Source: Solobacterium sp.
Lineage (GTDB): Bacteria; Bacillota_I; Bacilli_A; Erysipelotrichales; Erysipelotrichaceae
Direction of reading: 5' to 3'
Assembly: GCA_016284975.1 (NCBI GenBank)
Contig: JAEEPV010000060.1
Span: forward strand, 1 to 5,745
DNA: 5,745 bases
The notes under the pieces are model-generated. The model was not told the origin of the DNA and made no database searches. It saw only the letters and a list, made by a program, of their open reading frames with translations. Each line of letters starts with the position of its first letter. The first letter of the stretch is position 1. A program made the position numbers and the translations under genes. This document shows, piece after piece, positions 1 through 5,745 of the stretch.

Positions 1-392
1 CCTATGAACTGTTTCCGCCGGAACACATCGCGCTGGAAGAAGAACCGGGACGGGAAAAGGAACAAAATGAAGAAGAGAAACCGGATACGCTTCGCTGTAT
101 TGCCGGAAGAAGTCATTTCGCTGTCTGCTGGGACGGAGTTATGGTCCCGTGCCTGAACTTCCCCCGGGATGTCATCTGTGCCGATGTAAAACAGCTTGGC
201 GTCAGGGAAGCGTGGAATGCCGTTCATAAGGAAATTGAAGAATTCCGAAGACCGGATACCTGTCATTCGTGTGCTTATCGAAACAAGTGTAATTACTGTC
301 CGTCAAGCCACGGAAAATATGCGAAGAACCATCAGTGCAATCCATCGGCATGTGCGCTTGAACAGCGCCTGATCGATGAATTCCGCGGTTGA
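1..392 (+). CDS. Radical SAM/SPASM domain protein, C-terminal part (5' end outside window)
   Basis: The reading frame is open from the first base of the window (first full codon at 3) to TGA at 390-392, giving about 129 residues with no start of its own. It carries a SPASM-type cysteine pattern that binds auxiliary [4Fe-4S] clusters: C-x12-G-x4-C (from RCIAGR to VMVPC, coding about 96-155), then C-x2-C-x5-C-x2-C (CHSCAYRNKCNYC, about 261-299), then two more Cys in CNPSAC. The radical SAM CxxxCxxC core, which would cleave S-adenosylmethionine, is expected upstream and is not visible. An acidic, Glu/Lys-rich stretch (EEEPGREKEQNEEEK) precedes the first SPASM cysteine and looks like a linker. 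The next gene encodes a PqqD-like protein, and its ribosome binding site overlaps this stop codon, which supports a role in modifying a ribosomally made peptide. The substrate and reaction cannot be told from this fragment. An internal ATG at 141 would remove the first SPASM cysteines and is not a credible start. Confidence 0.85.
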   Translation, partial: YELFPPEHIALEEEPGREKEQNEEEKPDTLRCIAGRSHFAVCWDGVMVPCLNFPRDVICADVKQLGVREAWNAVHKEIEEFRRPDTCHSCAYRNKCNYCPSSHGKYAKNHQCNPSACALEQRLIDEFRG

Positions 393-399
393 GAAAGGA
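391..399 (+). promoter_or_regulatory. Ribosome binding site of the PqqD-like gene
   Basis: GAGAAAGGA lies 10 bases before the ATG at 410 and overlaps the TGA stop (390-392) of the radical SAM gene. This placement selects ATG 410 over the in-frame TTG at 389, which would sit ahead of the site. It also suggests translational coupling of the two genes. Confidence 0.7.
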
Positions 400-409
400 T
401 ACAAACACC

Positions 410-676
410 ATGAAACTGAAAGAAGGATTTGTTTTGCGGAAAATGCCCGGTATGAATATTGTGATGCCGGTTGGAACAACCGCCAAAGATTTCCGGAAAA
501 CGGTAGTTCTGAATGATACCGCCGCATTCATCTTTGAACTGTTCCAGAGCGGTGAGACCGTGGATACAGTACCGTCAAAACTCACAGAGATCTATGACAT
601 TGATCTGGAAACCGCAGAGCGGGCAGTAAAGACTACCGTTGAGAATCTGATCGAGGCCGGTCTTGCGGATGTGTAA
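410..676 (+). CDS. PqqD-like peptide chaperone (RiPP recognition element)
   Basis: This is a complete 88-residue protein, matching the usual 80-100 residues of the PqqD family. It starts MKLKEGFVLRKMPG and contains the family hallmark around residues 35-55, VVLNDTAAFIFELFQSGETV, comparable to the 'LN-TAA-IWELL-G-T' motif. A C-terminal helical part (IYDIDLETAERAVKTTVENL) ends in EAGLADV, also typical. PqqD proteins form a small winged-helix fold that binds the leader region of a precursor peptide and delivers it to a radical SAM/SPASM partner, which is the gene directly upstream. The protein is cytoplasmic, with no signal peptide or membrane segment. The start was chosen from the ribosome binding site at 391-399; a TTG at 389 would add seven residues but overlaps the previous gene. 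No candidate precursor peptide follows in the 102-base gap downstream. The family call is firm, but the particular peptide product is unknown. Confidence 0.85.
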   Translation: MKLKEGFVLRKMPGMNIVMPVGTTAKDFRKTVVLNDTAAFIFELFQSGETVDTVPSKLTEIYDIDLETAERAVKTTVENLIEAGLADV

Positions 677-763
677 TTCATTGTATTTTTCATTCACCAG
701 CAGCTCGATTCGCTGATAACATAATAGAAGAGATCTTCGTTTCAAATATAAAAATCACAGGCC

Positions 764-772
764 GGAAAGGAG
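764..772 (+). promoter_or_regulatory. Strong ribosome binding site of the alpha-glucosidase gene
   Basis: GGAAAGGAG lies six bases before ATG 779, a near-ideal Shine-Dalgarno sequence and spacing for Bacillota. It fixes the start of the glucosidase. The 677-778 gap before it contains a short GAAGA-GA-TCTTC inverted repeat (727-738), an AT-rich stretch, and no convincing terminator or -35/-10 pair, so it is unclear whether this gene has its own promoter. Confidence 0.75.
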
Positions 773-778
773 CAGACC

Positions 779-2470
779 ATGCGAACAAGATGGTATAAGA
801 ACGCTGTCATTTATCAGGTATATCCGTTCAGTTATATGGATTCCAACAACGACGGATGGGGCGACATTGAAGGAATCATTTCACGTCTGGATTATATAAA
901 GGATCTTGGGGTCACGGCGATCTGGTTTTCACCGCTGTATCAGTCACCGGATTATGACTACGGGTATGACATCAGCGACTACAGAGCGATCGATAAAAAG
1001 TTCGGAACCATGCAGGATTTTGACCGGCTGGTGGAAGAATGCCATAAGCGGGATCTGAAGGTGATCATGGATATGGTATTTAACCATACCTCAATCGAAC
1101 ATGAATGGTTCAGGCAGGCAATTGCGTCGGAAGACTCCCACTATCGTGACTACTACATCATCCGCAAAGGAAAACGGAAAAACGGAAAGCTTCTGCCGCC
1201 TTCCAACTGGGAATCCACCTTTACCGGCAGCGCCTGGGAGAGGATCAAAGACAGCGACGACTTCTATCTCCATCTTTTCTGCAAAGAGCAGGCAGATCTC
1301 AACTGGGAGAATCCCGAAGTCCGAAAGGAAATGGCTGATATTCTCTGTTACTGGATGGATAAAGGCGTTGACGGGTTCCGTTTTGATGTATTCAACATGT
1401 TCTCCAAAGTGTATCCGATTCAGGATGACAATGATCCAAAGACGTATCAGAAGGGTGCACAGTATTTCGTTGACGGACCGCGCATGCATGAATTTCTGAA
1501 AGAGCTCAATGAACGTTCTCTTTCCCATTATGACTGCTATACAGTCGGCGAATCCTTTCACCCGTCTTCTGAGAATATTCTGGAATATGTTAAGGAATCC
1601 AATAACGAACTGGATTCGATCTTCTGCTTCGGGCATTTCACTTCAGACAACATCGCCGGCAAACAGTTCTTCTGGAAGCCGTTCAATCTGCTTGAGTTCA
1701 AGGATGGTCTGTTAGAACCTCAGAGGCTCAATCACCGGAATGGATGGAATACGCTGGTGCTGGAAAACCATGACAATCCGAGAAGTGTCAGCCGTTTCTC
1801 CATCGATACAAAACACTATCGCTATGAAGCTTCGACAATGCTTGCGACGATCACCTATCTCGGGTTTGGAACACCGTTTATTTATATGGGCCAGGAAATC
1901 GGCATGCCCAACTCGGAGTTCCGTTCCATCGATGAAATGAAAGATCCGGTCAGTCATTTTGTCTACGACCTGATGTGCAGCTATCATCTTCCAAAGCCTC
2001 TCGCATTTTCTTTTATCAAATATGGCGCAAGAGATCATTCCCGTGTACCAATGGCATGGGACAGCTCGGTAAACGGCGGTTTTAACACGGGTCATGAACC
2101 ATGGCAGTGCCTGAACACGTCCTGCATGAAAATCAATGTCGAAAAGGACCTTGCAAATGAAAAATCCATCTACCGCTTTTACCAGAAACTGCTTGCCCTT
2201 CGAAAGAGCAGAGAACTCTTTACATACGGTGAAACGGAAGAATATGATCACAGGAATAAGCGGGTAATTGCCTACAGCAGAATCTATGAAGGACAGCGGG
2301 TCTTTGTGGCAGGCAATTTCTGCAATAAAAACACGAAGTATCAGCTCCCGGAATGGTGTGCCAACGCTTCGGTTCTCTTCAGCAATTATGATAAGTTCGA
2401 CAGTGACGGACTTACGATTACCCTGCGGCCGTATCAGGCAGTGGTTTTTGAAGAAGCGGCTGCGAAGTAA
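779..2470 (+). CDS. GH13 alpha-glucosidase (oligo-1,6-glucosidase / dextran glucosidase type)
   Basis: This complete 563-residue enzyme matches the usual 550-570 of the oligo-1,6-glucosidase group (GH13 subfamily 31). It hydrolyses alpha-glucosidic bonds at the non-reducing end of short sugars in the cytoplasm; there is no signal peptide. Visible landmarks in order are: WYKNAVIYQVYP at the N-terminus; a metal-binding loop DSNNDGWGD (21-29); GYDISDY (62-68); region I DMVFNHT (98-104); QADLNWENP (171-179); region II GFRFDVFN with nucleophile D203; TVGES with acid/base E258; ENHDNPR (329-335) with the transition-state Asp D332; GQEIGM; and a C-terminal beta-sandwich ending TLRPYQAVVFE. V204 directly after the nucleophile is the residue known to favour alpha-1,6 over alpha-1,4 linkages, since maltases carry Ala or Thr there. 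Trehalose-6-phosphate hydrolases share this Val, so that activity is an alternative. No transporter or regulator lies beside it to name the substrate. One oddity is FGHF (284-287), where relatives usually have FEHM. Confidence 0.92.
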   Translation: MRTRWYKNAVIYQVYPFSYMDSNNDGWGDIEGIISRLDYIKDLGVTAIWFSPLYQSPDYDYGYDISDYRAIDKKFGTMQDFDRLVEECHKRDLKVIMDMVFNHTSIEHEWFRQAIASEDSHYRDYYIIRKGKRKNGKLLPPSNWESTFTGSAWERIKDSDDFYLHLFCKEQADLNWENPEVRKEMADILCYWMDKGVDGFRFDVFNMFSKVYPIQDDNDPKTYQKGAQYFVDGPRMHEFLKELNERSLSHYDCYTVGESFHPSSENILEYVKESNNELDSIFCFGHFTSDNIAGKQFFWKPFNLLEFKDGLLEPQRLNHRNGWNTLVLENHDNPRSVSRFSIDTKHYRYEASTMLATITYLGFGTPFIYMGQEIGMPNSEFRSIDEMKDPVSHFVYDLMCSYHLPKPLAFSFIKYGARDHSRVPMAWDSSVNGGFNTGHEPWQCLNTSCMKINVEKDLANEKSIYRFYQKLLALRKSRELFTYGETEEYDHRNKRVIAYSRIYEGQRVFVAGNFCNKNTKYQLPEWCANASVLFSNYDKFDSDGLTITLRPYQAVVFEEAAAK

Positions 2471-2496
2471 CAGATCAGAATTACGTTATTCGCATT

Positions 2497-2526
2497 AAAA
2501 CAGAGTCGGAATTCCGGCTCTGTTTT
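2497..2526. terminator. Bidirectional intrinsic terminator between convergent genes
   Basis: The inverted repeat has a 13-bp stem (2497-2509 with 2514-2526, AAAACAGAG... / ...CTCTGTTTT) and an AATT loop. It lies 26 bases after the glucosidase stop and 7 bases past the stop of the convergent kinase gene. Both ends carry the A/T runs expected of a two-way rho-independent terminator. The only non-Watson-Crick position is T2506/G2517. It is a G-U wobble in the + transcript but an A-C mismatch in the - transcript, so the hairpin should be tighter for the glucosidase mRNA. Confidence 0.88.
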
Positions 2527-2533
2527 CAACTGC

Positions 2534-5377
2534 TTATTTTTTCTCTTCTGCTTCGTAAATCAGTTCACCCAGTGTCTGATACAGATGATCCGGTTCTACC
2601 GGTTTGGTCAGATGCGCATTCATTCCGGCCTGCAGAGAACGCTGTACATCTTCATCGAAGGCATTCGCTGTCAGAGCTATGATCGGAATCGTCTTCGCAT
2701 CTGGTCTCGGCAGTGCCCGTATCGCCGCTGTAGCTTCCAGACCATCCATTTCCGGCATCCGAACATCCATCAGGATCGCATCATACGTTCCCTCCTCATG
2801 TTCGCGGAACATCTCAAGCGCGATTCTTCCGTTCTCGGCATGATCCGTTTCCACTTCTTCCATCTCCAGGATATCCATCATGATCTCTGCGTTCTGTTCG
2901 ATATCTTCCGCAAGGAGAATATGTCTACCTGCAAGCTCTGCACGCCGTTTCCCTTCGAAGAGATTGATGTGCGTATGACGGGCGATCCGTTCAAATTCCG
3001 CTATGACATTCGAAGCGAACAGCGGCTTGGCCAGGAAGCCGTCCACACCCGCTTCAATTGCCTCTTCACGGATATCATCCCAGGTATACGCCGTCAGGAT
3101 AATAATCGTATTTTCATTCGGGAATCTGGTACGGATCAGTTTTGTCGCTTCGATTCCGTTCATCTGCGGCATCGTACGATCCATCAGGATCAGATTGTAC
3201 GGTTCCTGTTTCGCATTCTGTGTTTCCATCATCTGCGGCGCATCCTGTGCATTCAGACAGATATCTGCCCGGATACCGACATCATCCAGCACCATTCTGG
3301 CATGTTCTGCCGCAATCGTTTCATCATCAATGACCAGGACATGTATCTTGCCGTGGTCCATACTGTTTTCCAGTACAGCGGACGGCGCTTCACAGTTTTT
3401 CAGAGTAATGATCACGGTGAATTCGGTTCCGACACCCTTCTCCGATTCCACGGAGATCGTTCCGTTCATCATCTCCACGATATTCTTGGTGATTGCCATT
3501 CCAAGACCCGTACTTCCATATTTGTTCTTTCGGGTTCCGTCTTCCTGTGAGAACGGATCAAAGATCTTCGGAATATATTCCTTGTCCATGCCGATGCCGG
3601 TGTCTTTAACACAGAACTTCAGAGTGGACTGATCCTCAAATTCTGCAGTACGCTCAACCGTCAGTGTTACGCTGCCCGGAGCTTCCGTAAACTTTATCGC
3701 ATTGGACAGAATATTGATCAGTACTTCCTTGATCTTGGTATCATCCCCGATGTAACAGTCATTTACCTGGGAAAGAATGCGGCACTCATAGGTAAGGCCT
3801 TTATCCTCACACTGTGATGTGACCATGGTATTGATCTGTTCCAGCATATCGCTGAACGAGAACTCTTCTTTGTTCAGAACCATTCGTCCGGATTCGATCC
3901 GGCTCATATCCAGAATGTCATTGATGAGACTCAGCAGATGCCGTGCGCTTCCGCCGATCTTTTCAAGATACTCGCGGGTCTGATCCGACAGGTTTTTATC
4001 GTGCAGCGCAAGCGTATCGAGACCGATAATGGCATTCATCGGCGTACGAATCTCATGACTCATATTGGACAGGAAGGATGTCTTGGCAAGGCTGGACTCT
4101 TCCGCTACAGCCAGCGCTTCTGCAAGTGCCTCATTCTTTGCCATGGTCTCATGCATTTCCGTATCAATAACGGTAAGACCAAGACCGATGGCATGAACGA
4201 TATGGTCATCACGCTGCTCCGCACGGCGAACACCTGCGGCACGAATCATCTCATAGTATTCACGGCCTCTCCGTTTTGCCAGATACCGGTAAGCGATAAT
4301 CGGCTGGGTTGCCAGGCGTTCCCGAATGCTGTCGGGATTTACGAAATCCAGGAAGCCTTCCCGATACATCTCACTGACACAGTTTTCTGCATACCAGGTG
4401 AGCCGCTCAAGATACGGAAAATGGATTCCGACCGGAGTCTGATCGGGATCGGACGGATCGTCCTGATAACAGACACAGTCATTTTCATCGAGATTGACAT
4501 AATATACACATCGATAGTCCGAAGCCATTGCAGTGATCAGACCATTCGCCTGCGTATTCGTGTGACTGATGTACTGATGCAGATCATCCCGCAGTGCGGA
4601 GATCCGTTCTTTCATGTTCAGAATGGTGTCTATGTTCTGGCTTACTTTGACCGTTTCTTTATTGGAATCGCTGGTGCCTTCCGTCAGTGCTTTCATATCA
4701 TCCGCCAGTTCATTCAGACTGGTGTCGATTTCGTCAATCACCTGACCATATTTTCGCGTCAGCACAACCAGCAGAATAATACCGACCACCAGCGTAAGAA
4801 GGCATGCGATCACAACGATCCGTACGTTCTGATTCAGCTGCCGCGTATACCACTCCGCTTTGAAATCTACTGTGACAACCGCAGCCACTTCTCCGGTTGA
4901 CGTAAAGACCGGGCTGTAAGCACTGTAAAACTTCCCCCATCGGTCTTCATAAGGGATTTCGTCCACCGAAGGAGTACCTTTGCTTGCCTGATACAGTGCA
5001 TCGGTATACGCAACCGGTGAACCGAATTCACCCGGTGATACCGGATCGGAATCAATGCCAAATGTAAAACGACCGTCCCCTTCCGCACGGACATAGTAAA
5101 TATAGGCAAGATTGATATTATCCCTGAAAGTAACCAGTGTATTCAGTGCTTTTTCATAATCCGGAGATCCCTGATCCTCTGCACTCAGACGGTGAAGTGC
5201 ATCTCCATCCAGCATGGCTGCCGCGGTATTGGCTACGTCCAGCATGCGTTCATCAATCAGCGCCTTCATCGTTTTCTGTGACTGCCGTATCAGTGCAAAC
5301 CCCAGTCCGAGATTCATAATGACCATAAAAAACGCCGTCATCAGAACCATTCGCTCGCGCATTCCAAGTTTCTTCAT
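2534..5377 (-). CDS. Hybrid sensor histidine kinase with two receiver domains
   Basis: This is a complete 947-residue membrane signalling protein. A basic N-terminus leads into TM1 (about 11-30). An extracellular Cache/PAS-like sensor follows (about 31-185, with IYYVRAEGDGRFTFGIDSD and WGKFYSAYSPVF), then TM2 (about 187-207). A helical, possibly HAMP-like linker (208-275) and a cytoplasmic PAS-like region (about 280-405) come next. The HisKA domain has phosphoacceptor H441 in SNMSHEIRTPMNAIIG. The HATPase domain has N-box N559, G1 DTGIGM (592-597), F-box F606/F609 and G2 GSTGLGMAI (621-629). Receiver 1 has D684/D685, phospho-Asp D733, T762 and K784. Receiver 2 has E824/D825, phospho-Asp D871, T903 and K925. 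All key residues are present, so kinase and receivers look active. There is no HPt domain and no DNA-binding output, so phosphate must pass to a separate partner or the receivers must act within the protein. The start ATG (5377-5375) has AAAGGA seven bases upstream. The signal sensed cannot be told from sequence. Confidence 0.93.
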   Translation of the reverse strand: MKKLGMRERMVLMTAFFMVIMNLGLGFALIRQSQKTMKALIDERMLDVANTAAAMLDGDALHRLSAEDQGSPDYEKALNTLVTFRDNINLAYIYYVRAEGDGRFTFGIDSDPVSPGEFGSPVAYTDALYQASKGTPSVDEIPYEDRWGKFYSAYSPVFTSTGEVAAVVTVDFKAEWYTRQLNQNVRIVVIACLLTLVVGIILLVVLTRKYGQVIDEIDTSLNELADDMKALTEGTSDSNKETVKVSQNIDTILNMKERISALRDDLHQYISHTNTQANGLITAMASDYRCVYYVNLDENDCVCYQDDPSDPDQTPVGIHFPYLERLTWYAENCVSEMYREGFLDFVNPDSIRERLATQPIIAYRYLAKRRGREYYEMIRAAGVRRAEQRDDHIVHAIGLGLTVIDTEMHETMAKNEALAEALAVAEESSLAKTSFLSNMSHEIRTPMNAIIGLDTLALHDKNLSDQTREYLEKIGGSARHLLSLINDILDMSRIESGRMVLNKEEFSFSDMLEQINTMVTSQCEDKGLTYECRILSQVNDCYIGDDTKIKEVLINILSNAIKFTEAPGSVTLTVERTAEFEDQSTLKFCVKDTGIGMDKEYIPKIFDPFSQEDGTRKNKYGSTGLGMAITKNIVEMMNGTISVESEKGVGTEFTVIITLKNCEAPSAVLENSMDHGKIHVLVIDDETIAAEHARMVLDDVGIRADICLNAQDAPQMMETQNAKQEPYNLILMDRTMPQMNGIEATKLIRTRFPNENTIIILTAYTWDDIREEAIEAGVDGFLAKPLFASNVIAEFERIARHTHINLFEGKRRAELAGRHILLAEDIEQNAEIMMDILEMEEVETDHAENGRIALEMFREHEEGTYDAILMDVRMPEMDGLEATAAIRALPRPDAKTIPIIALTANAFDEDVQRSLQAGMNAHLTKPVEPDHLYQTLGELIYEAEEKK

Positions 5378-5384
5378 GTATCAG

Positions 5385-5390
5385 TCCTTT
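5385..5390 (-). promoter_or_regulatory. Ribosome binding site of the hybrid kinase gene
   Basis: Read on the minus strand, AAAGGA precedes the kinase ATG (5377-5375) by seven bases. This supports M1 over the second Met at residue 6. A TACAAT hexamer just upstream (5398-5393) resembles a -10 box but is too close to the ribosome binding site to be the promoter of a normal leader. Confidence 0.65.
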
Positions 5391-5457
5391 TCATTGTAAT
5401 AAAAAGCAGTTTCCGAATTTGTAAGATGCTGCGGCTGCCGTGATTGGAAGCCGGGCC

Positions 5458-5497
5458 ATACTCAGAATACGATAAAACAACATCGAACTCTGAGTAT
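5458..5497. repeat. Interrupted inverted repeat upstream of the kinase gene
   Basis: ATACTCAGA (5458-5466) and TCTGAGTAT (5489-5497) are perfect 9-bp complements separated by 22 bases. Within that interval CGAT (5470-5473) and ATCG (5482-5485) can also pair, giving a two-part stem with a symmetric 3x3 internal loop and an 8-base apical loop. It lies 81 bases upstream of the kinase start and 72 bases past the end of the GGDEF gene. Neither strand has a clear T-run directly after the stem, so it is not a standard intrinsic terminator. It could be an operator, an RNA leader structure or a weak terminator. The rest of the 5378-5568 gap shows a shorter ATGTG/CACAT pair (5511-5515 and 5523-5527) and no promoter I would commit to. 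Confidence 0.5.
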
Positions 5498-5568
5498 CCC
5501 GTATTTTAAGATGTGTACTCTTCACATAAACAATATCATGGGTTCCGCGTGATCTCCAACTATTCTTA

Positions 5569-5745
5569 TCAGCGGTAATTCCCGTGATTTCGATGGAATT
5601 CTTCCTTTGCCGCATACATCTGCTCATCTGCACGTTTCAATACCTGATGAACAGAACCATCTCCCGGCGTATAGACTGCGATACCGGCGGAAGCAGAATA
5701 ACGCTCCCATGGTCTGGCATCCGGATTATGATAAGCTTTTTCGAA
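5569..5745 (-). CDS. GGDEF domain protein (putative diguanylate cyclase), C-terminal end only
   Basis: On the minus strand the frame is open from the window edge to TGA at 5571-5569, giving the last 58 residues of a protein whose 5' part lies beyond 5745. The fragment matches the end of a GGDEF domain: a strand YSASAGIAVYTPGDG (residues 16-30 of the fragment), then VHQVLKRADEQMYAAKEEFH. The latter corresponds to the family's closing 'L-ADEAMY-AK' helix. GGDEF enzymes make cyclic-di-GMP from two GTP. The catalytic GG(D/E)EF signature and inhibitory RxxD site lie outside the window, so activity cannot be judged. The gene is co-directional with, and 191 bases upstream of, the hybrid kinase, which suggests but does not prove a shared signalling role. 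A different minus-strand frame over 5391-5633 is open but has no family features and overlaps this real C-terminus. Confidence 0.85.
   Translation of the reverse strand, partial: FEKAYHNPDARPWERYSASAGIAVYTPGDGSVHQVLKRADEQMYAAKEEFHRNHGNYR

Noticed and set aside
202..585. Minus-strand open frame of 127 codons over the radical SAM/PqqD junction
   Set aside because: It is antisense to two genes with conserved motifs and has no recognisable product.
701..715. Possible terminator after the PqqD-like gene
   Set aside because: The stem is only four pairs (CAGC/GCTG) and no T-run follows, so it does not meet the standard for an intrinsic terminator.
1091..2251. Two minus-strand open frames (1091-1636 and 1712-2251) opposite the glucosidase
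   Set aside because: Both lie inside a fully conserved GH13 gene and show no domain features, so they are shadows of its codon pattern.
2585..3550. Plus-strand open frame of 321 codons opposite the kinase receivers and ATPase domain
   Set aside because: It is antisense to intact receiver and HATPase motifs. The translation is an Arg/His/Phe-rich string without a family signature and has no credible ribosome binding site that I can see.
3938..4900. Plus-strand open frame of 320 codons opposite the kinase gene
   Set aside because: It lies wholly antisense to the kinase's sensor and linker region. Its translation has no recognisable domain and is rich in Cys/His/Ile/Arg as expected of a shadow frame, while the opposite strand encodes conserved protein throughout.
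5511..5527. ATGTG/CACAT pair resembling a CRP-type site or a terminator of the GGDEF gene
   Set aside because: The half-site spacing is one base off the CRP pattern, the stem is five weak pairs, and only a broken A/T stretch follows on the minus strand.
5391..5633. Minus-strand 80-codon open frame between the GGDEF gene and the kinase
   Set aside because: It begins at a GTG inside the GGDEF C-terminus in a different frame. The true frame gives the clear ADEQMYAAKEEFH ending and stops at 5569. The downstream part has no family features.

Overview
The window looks like chromosome from a Gram-positive, low-to-moderate G+C member of the Bacillota, plausibly a gut Erysipelotrichia or Clostridia relative. 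This lineage guess is inference. It rests on strong AAGGAG-type ribosome binding sites, an intracellular oligosaccharide hydrolase of the Bacillus/Streptococcus type, and a hybrid sensor kinase and GGDEF protein whose extracellular and PAS-like regions resemble those common in such bacteria. No rRNA, tRNA, CRISPR array, insertion sequence or phage gene is visible. Five genes cover almost the whole window, and two are cut by its edges.

Left part (1-676, + strand): the C-terminal end of a radical SAM/SPASM enzyme is followed immediately by a small PqqD-like protein. The ribosome binding site of the second gene overlaps the stop codon of the first, so they are almost certainly one operon. This pairing is typical of peptide (RiPP) maturation: PqqD-like proteins bind the leader of a precursor peptide and present it to the radical SAM enzyme. 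No precursor is visible here; it would have to lie upstream of the window.

Middle (779-2470, + strand): a complete cytoplasmic GH13 alpha-glucosidase of the oligo-1,6-glucosidase / dextran glucosidase / trehalose-6-phosphate hydrolase group, with all three catalytic carboxylates intact. It ends at a strong hairpin terminator (2497-2526) that it shares with the convergent gene.

Right part (2534-5745, - strand): a complete 947-residue membrane-bound hybrid histidine kinase with two receiver domains. Upstream of it on the same strand is the C-terminal end of a GGDEF (diguanylate cyclase-type) protein that runs off the right edge. The 191-base gap between them holds an interrupted 9-bp perfect inverted repeat. 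Co-orientation of a kinase lacking any DNA-binding output with a GGDEF protein hints at a link to cyclic-di-GMP signalling, but the gap means they may be transcribed separately.

Most of the window is recognisable, ordinary gene content. The parts that most deserve a second look are the truncated radical SAM/PqqD locus at the left edge and the inverted repeat ahead of the kinase.
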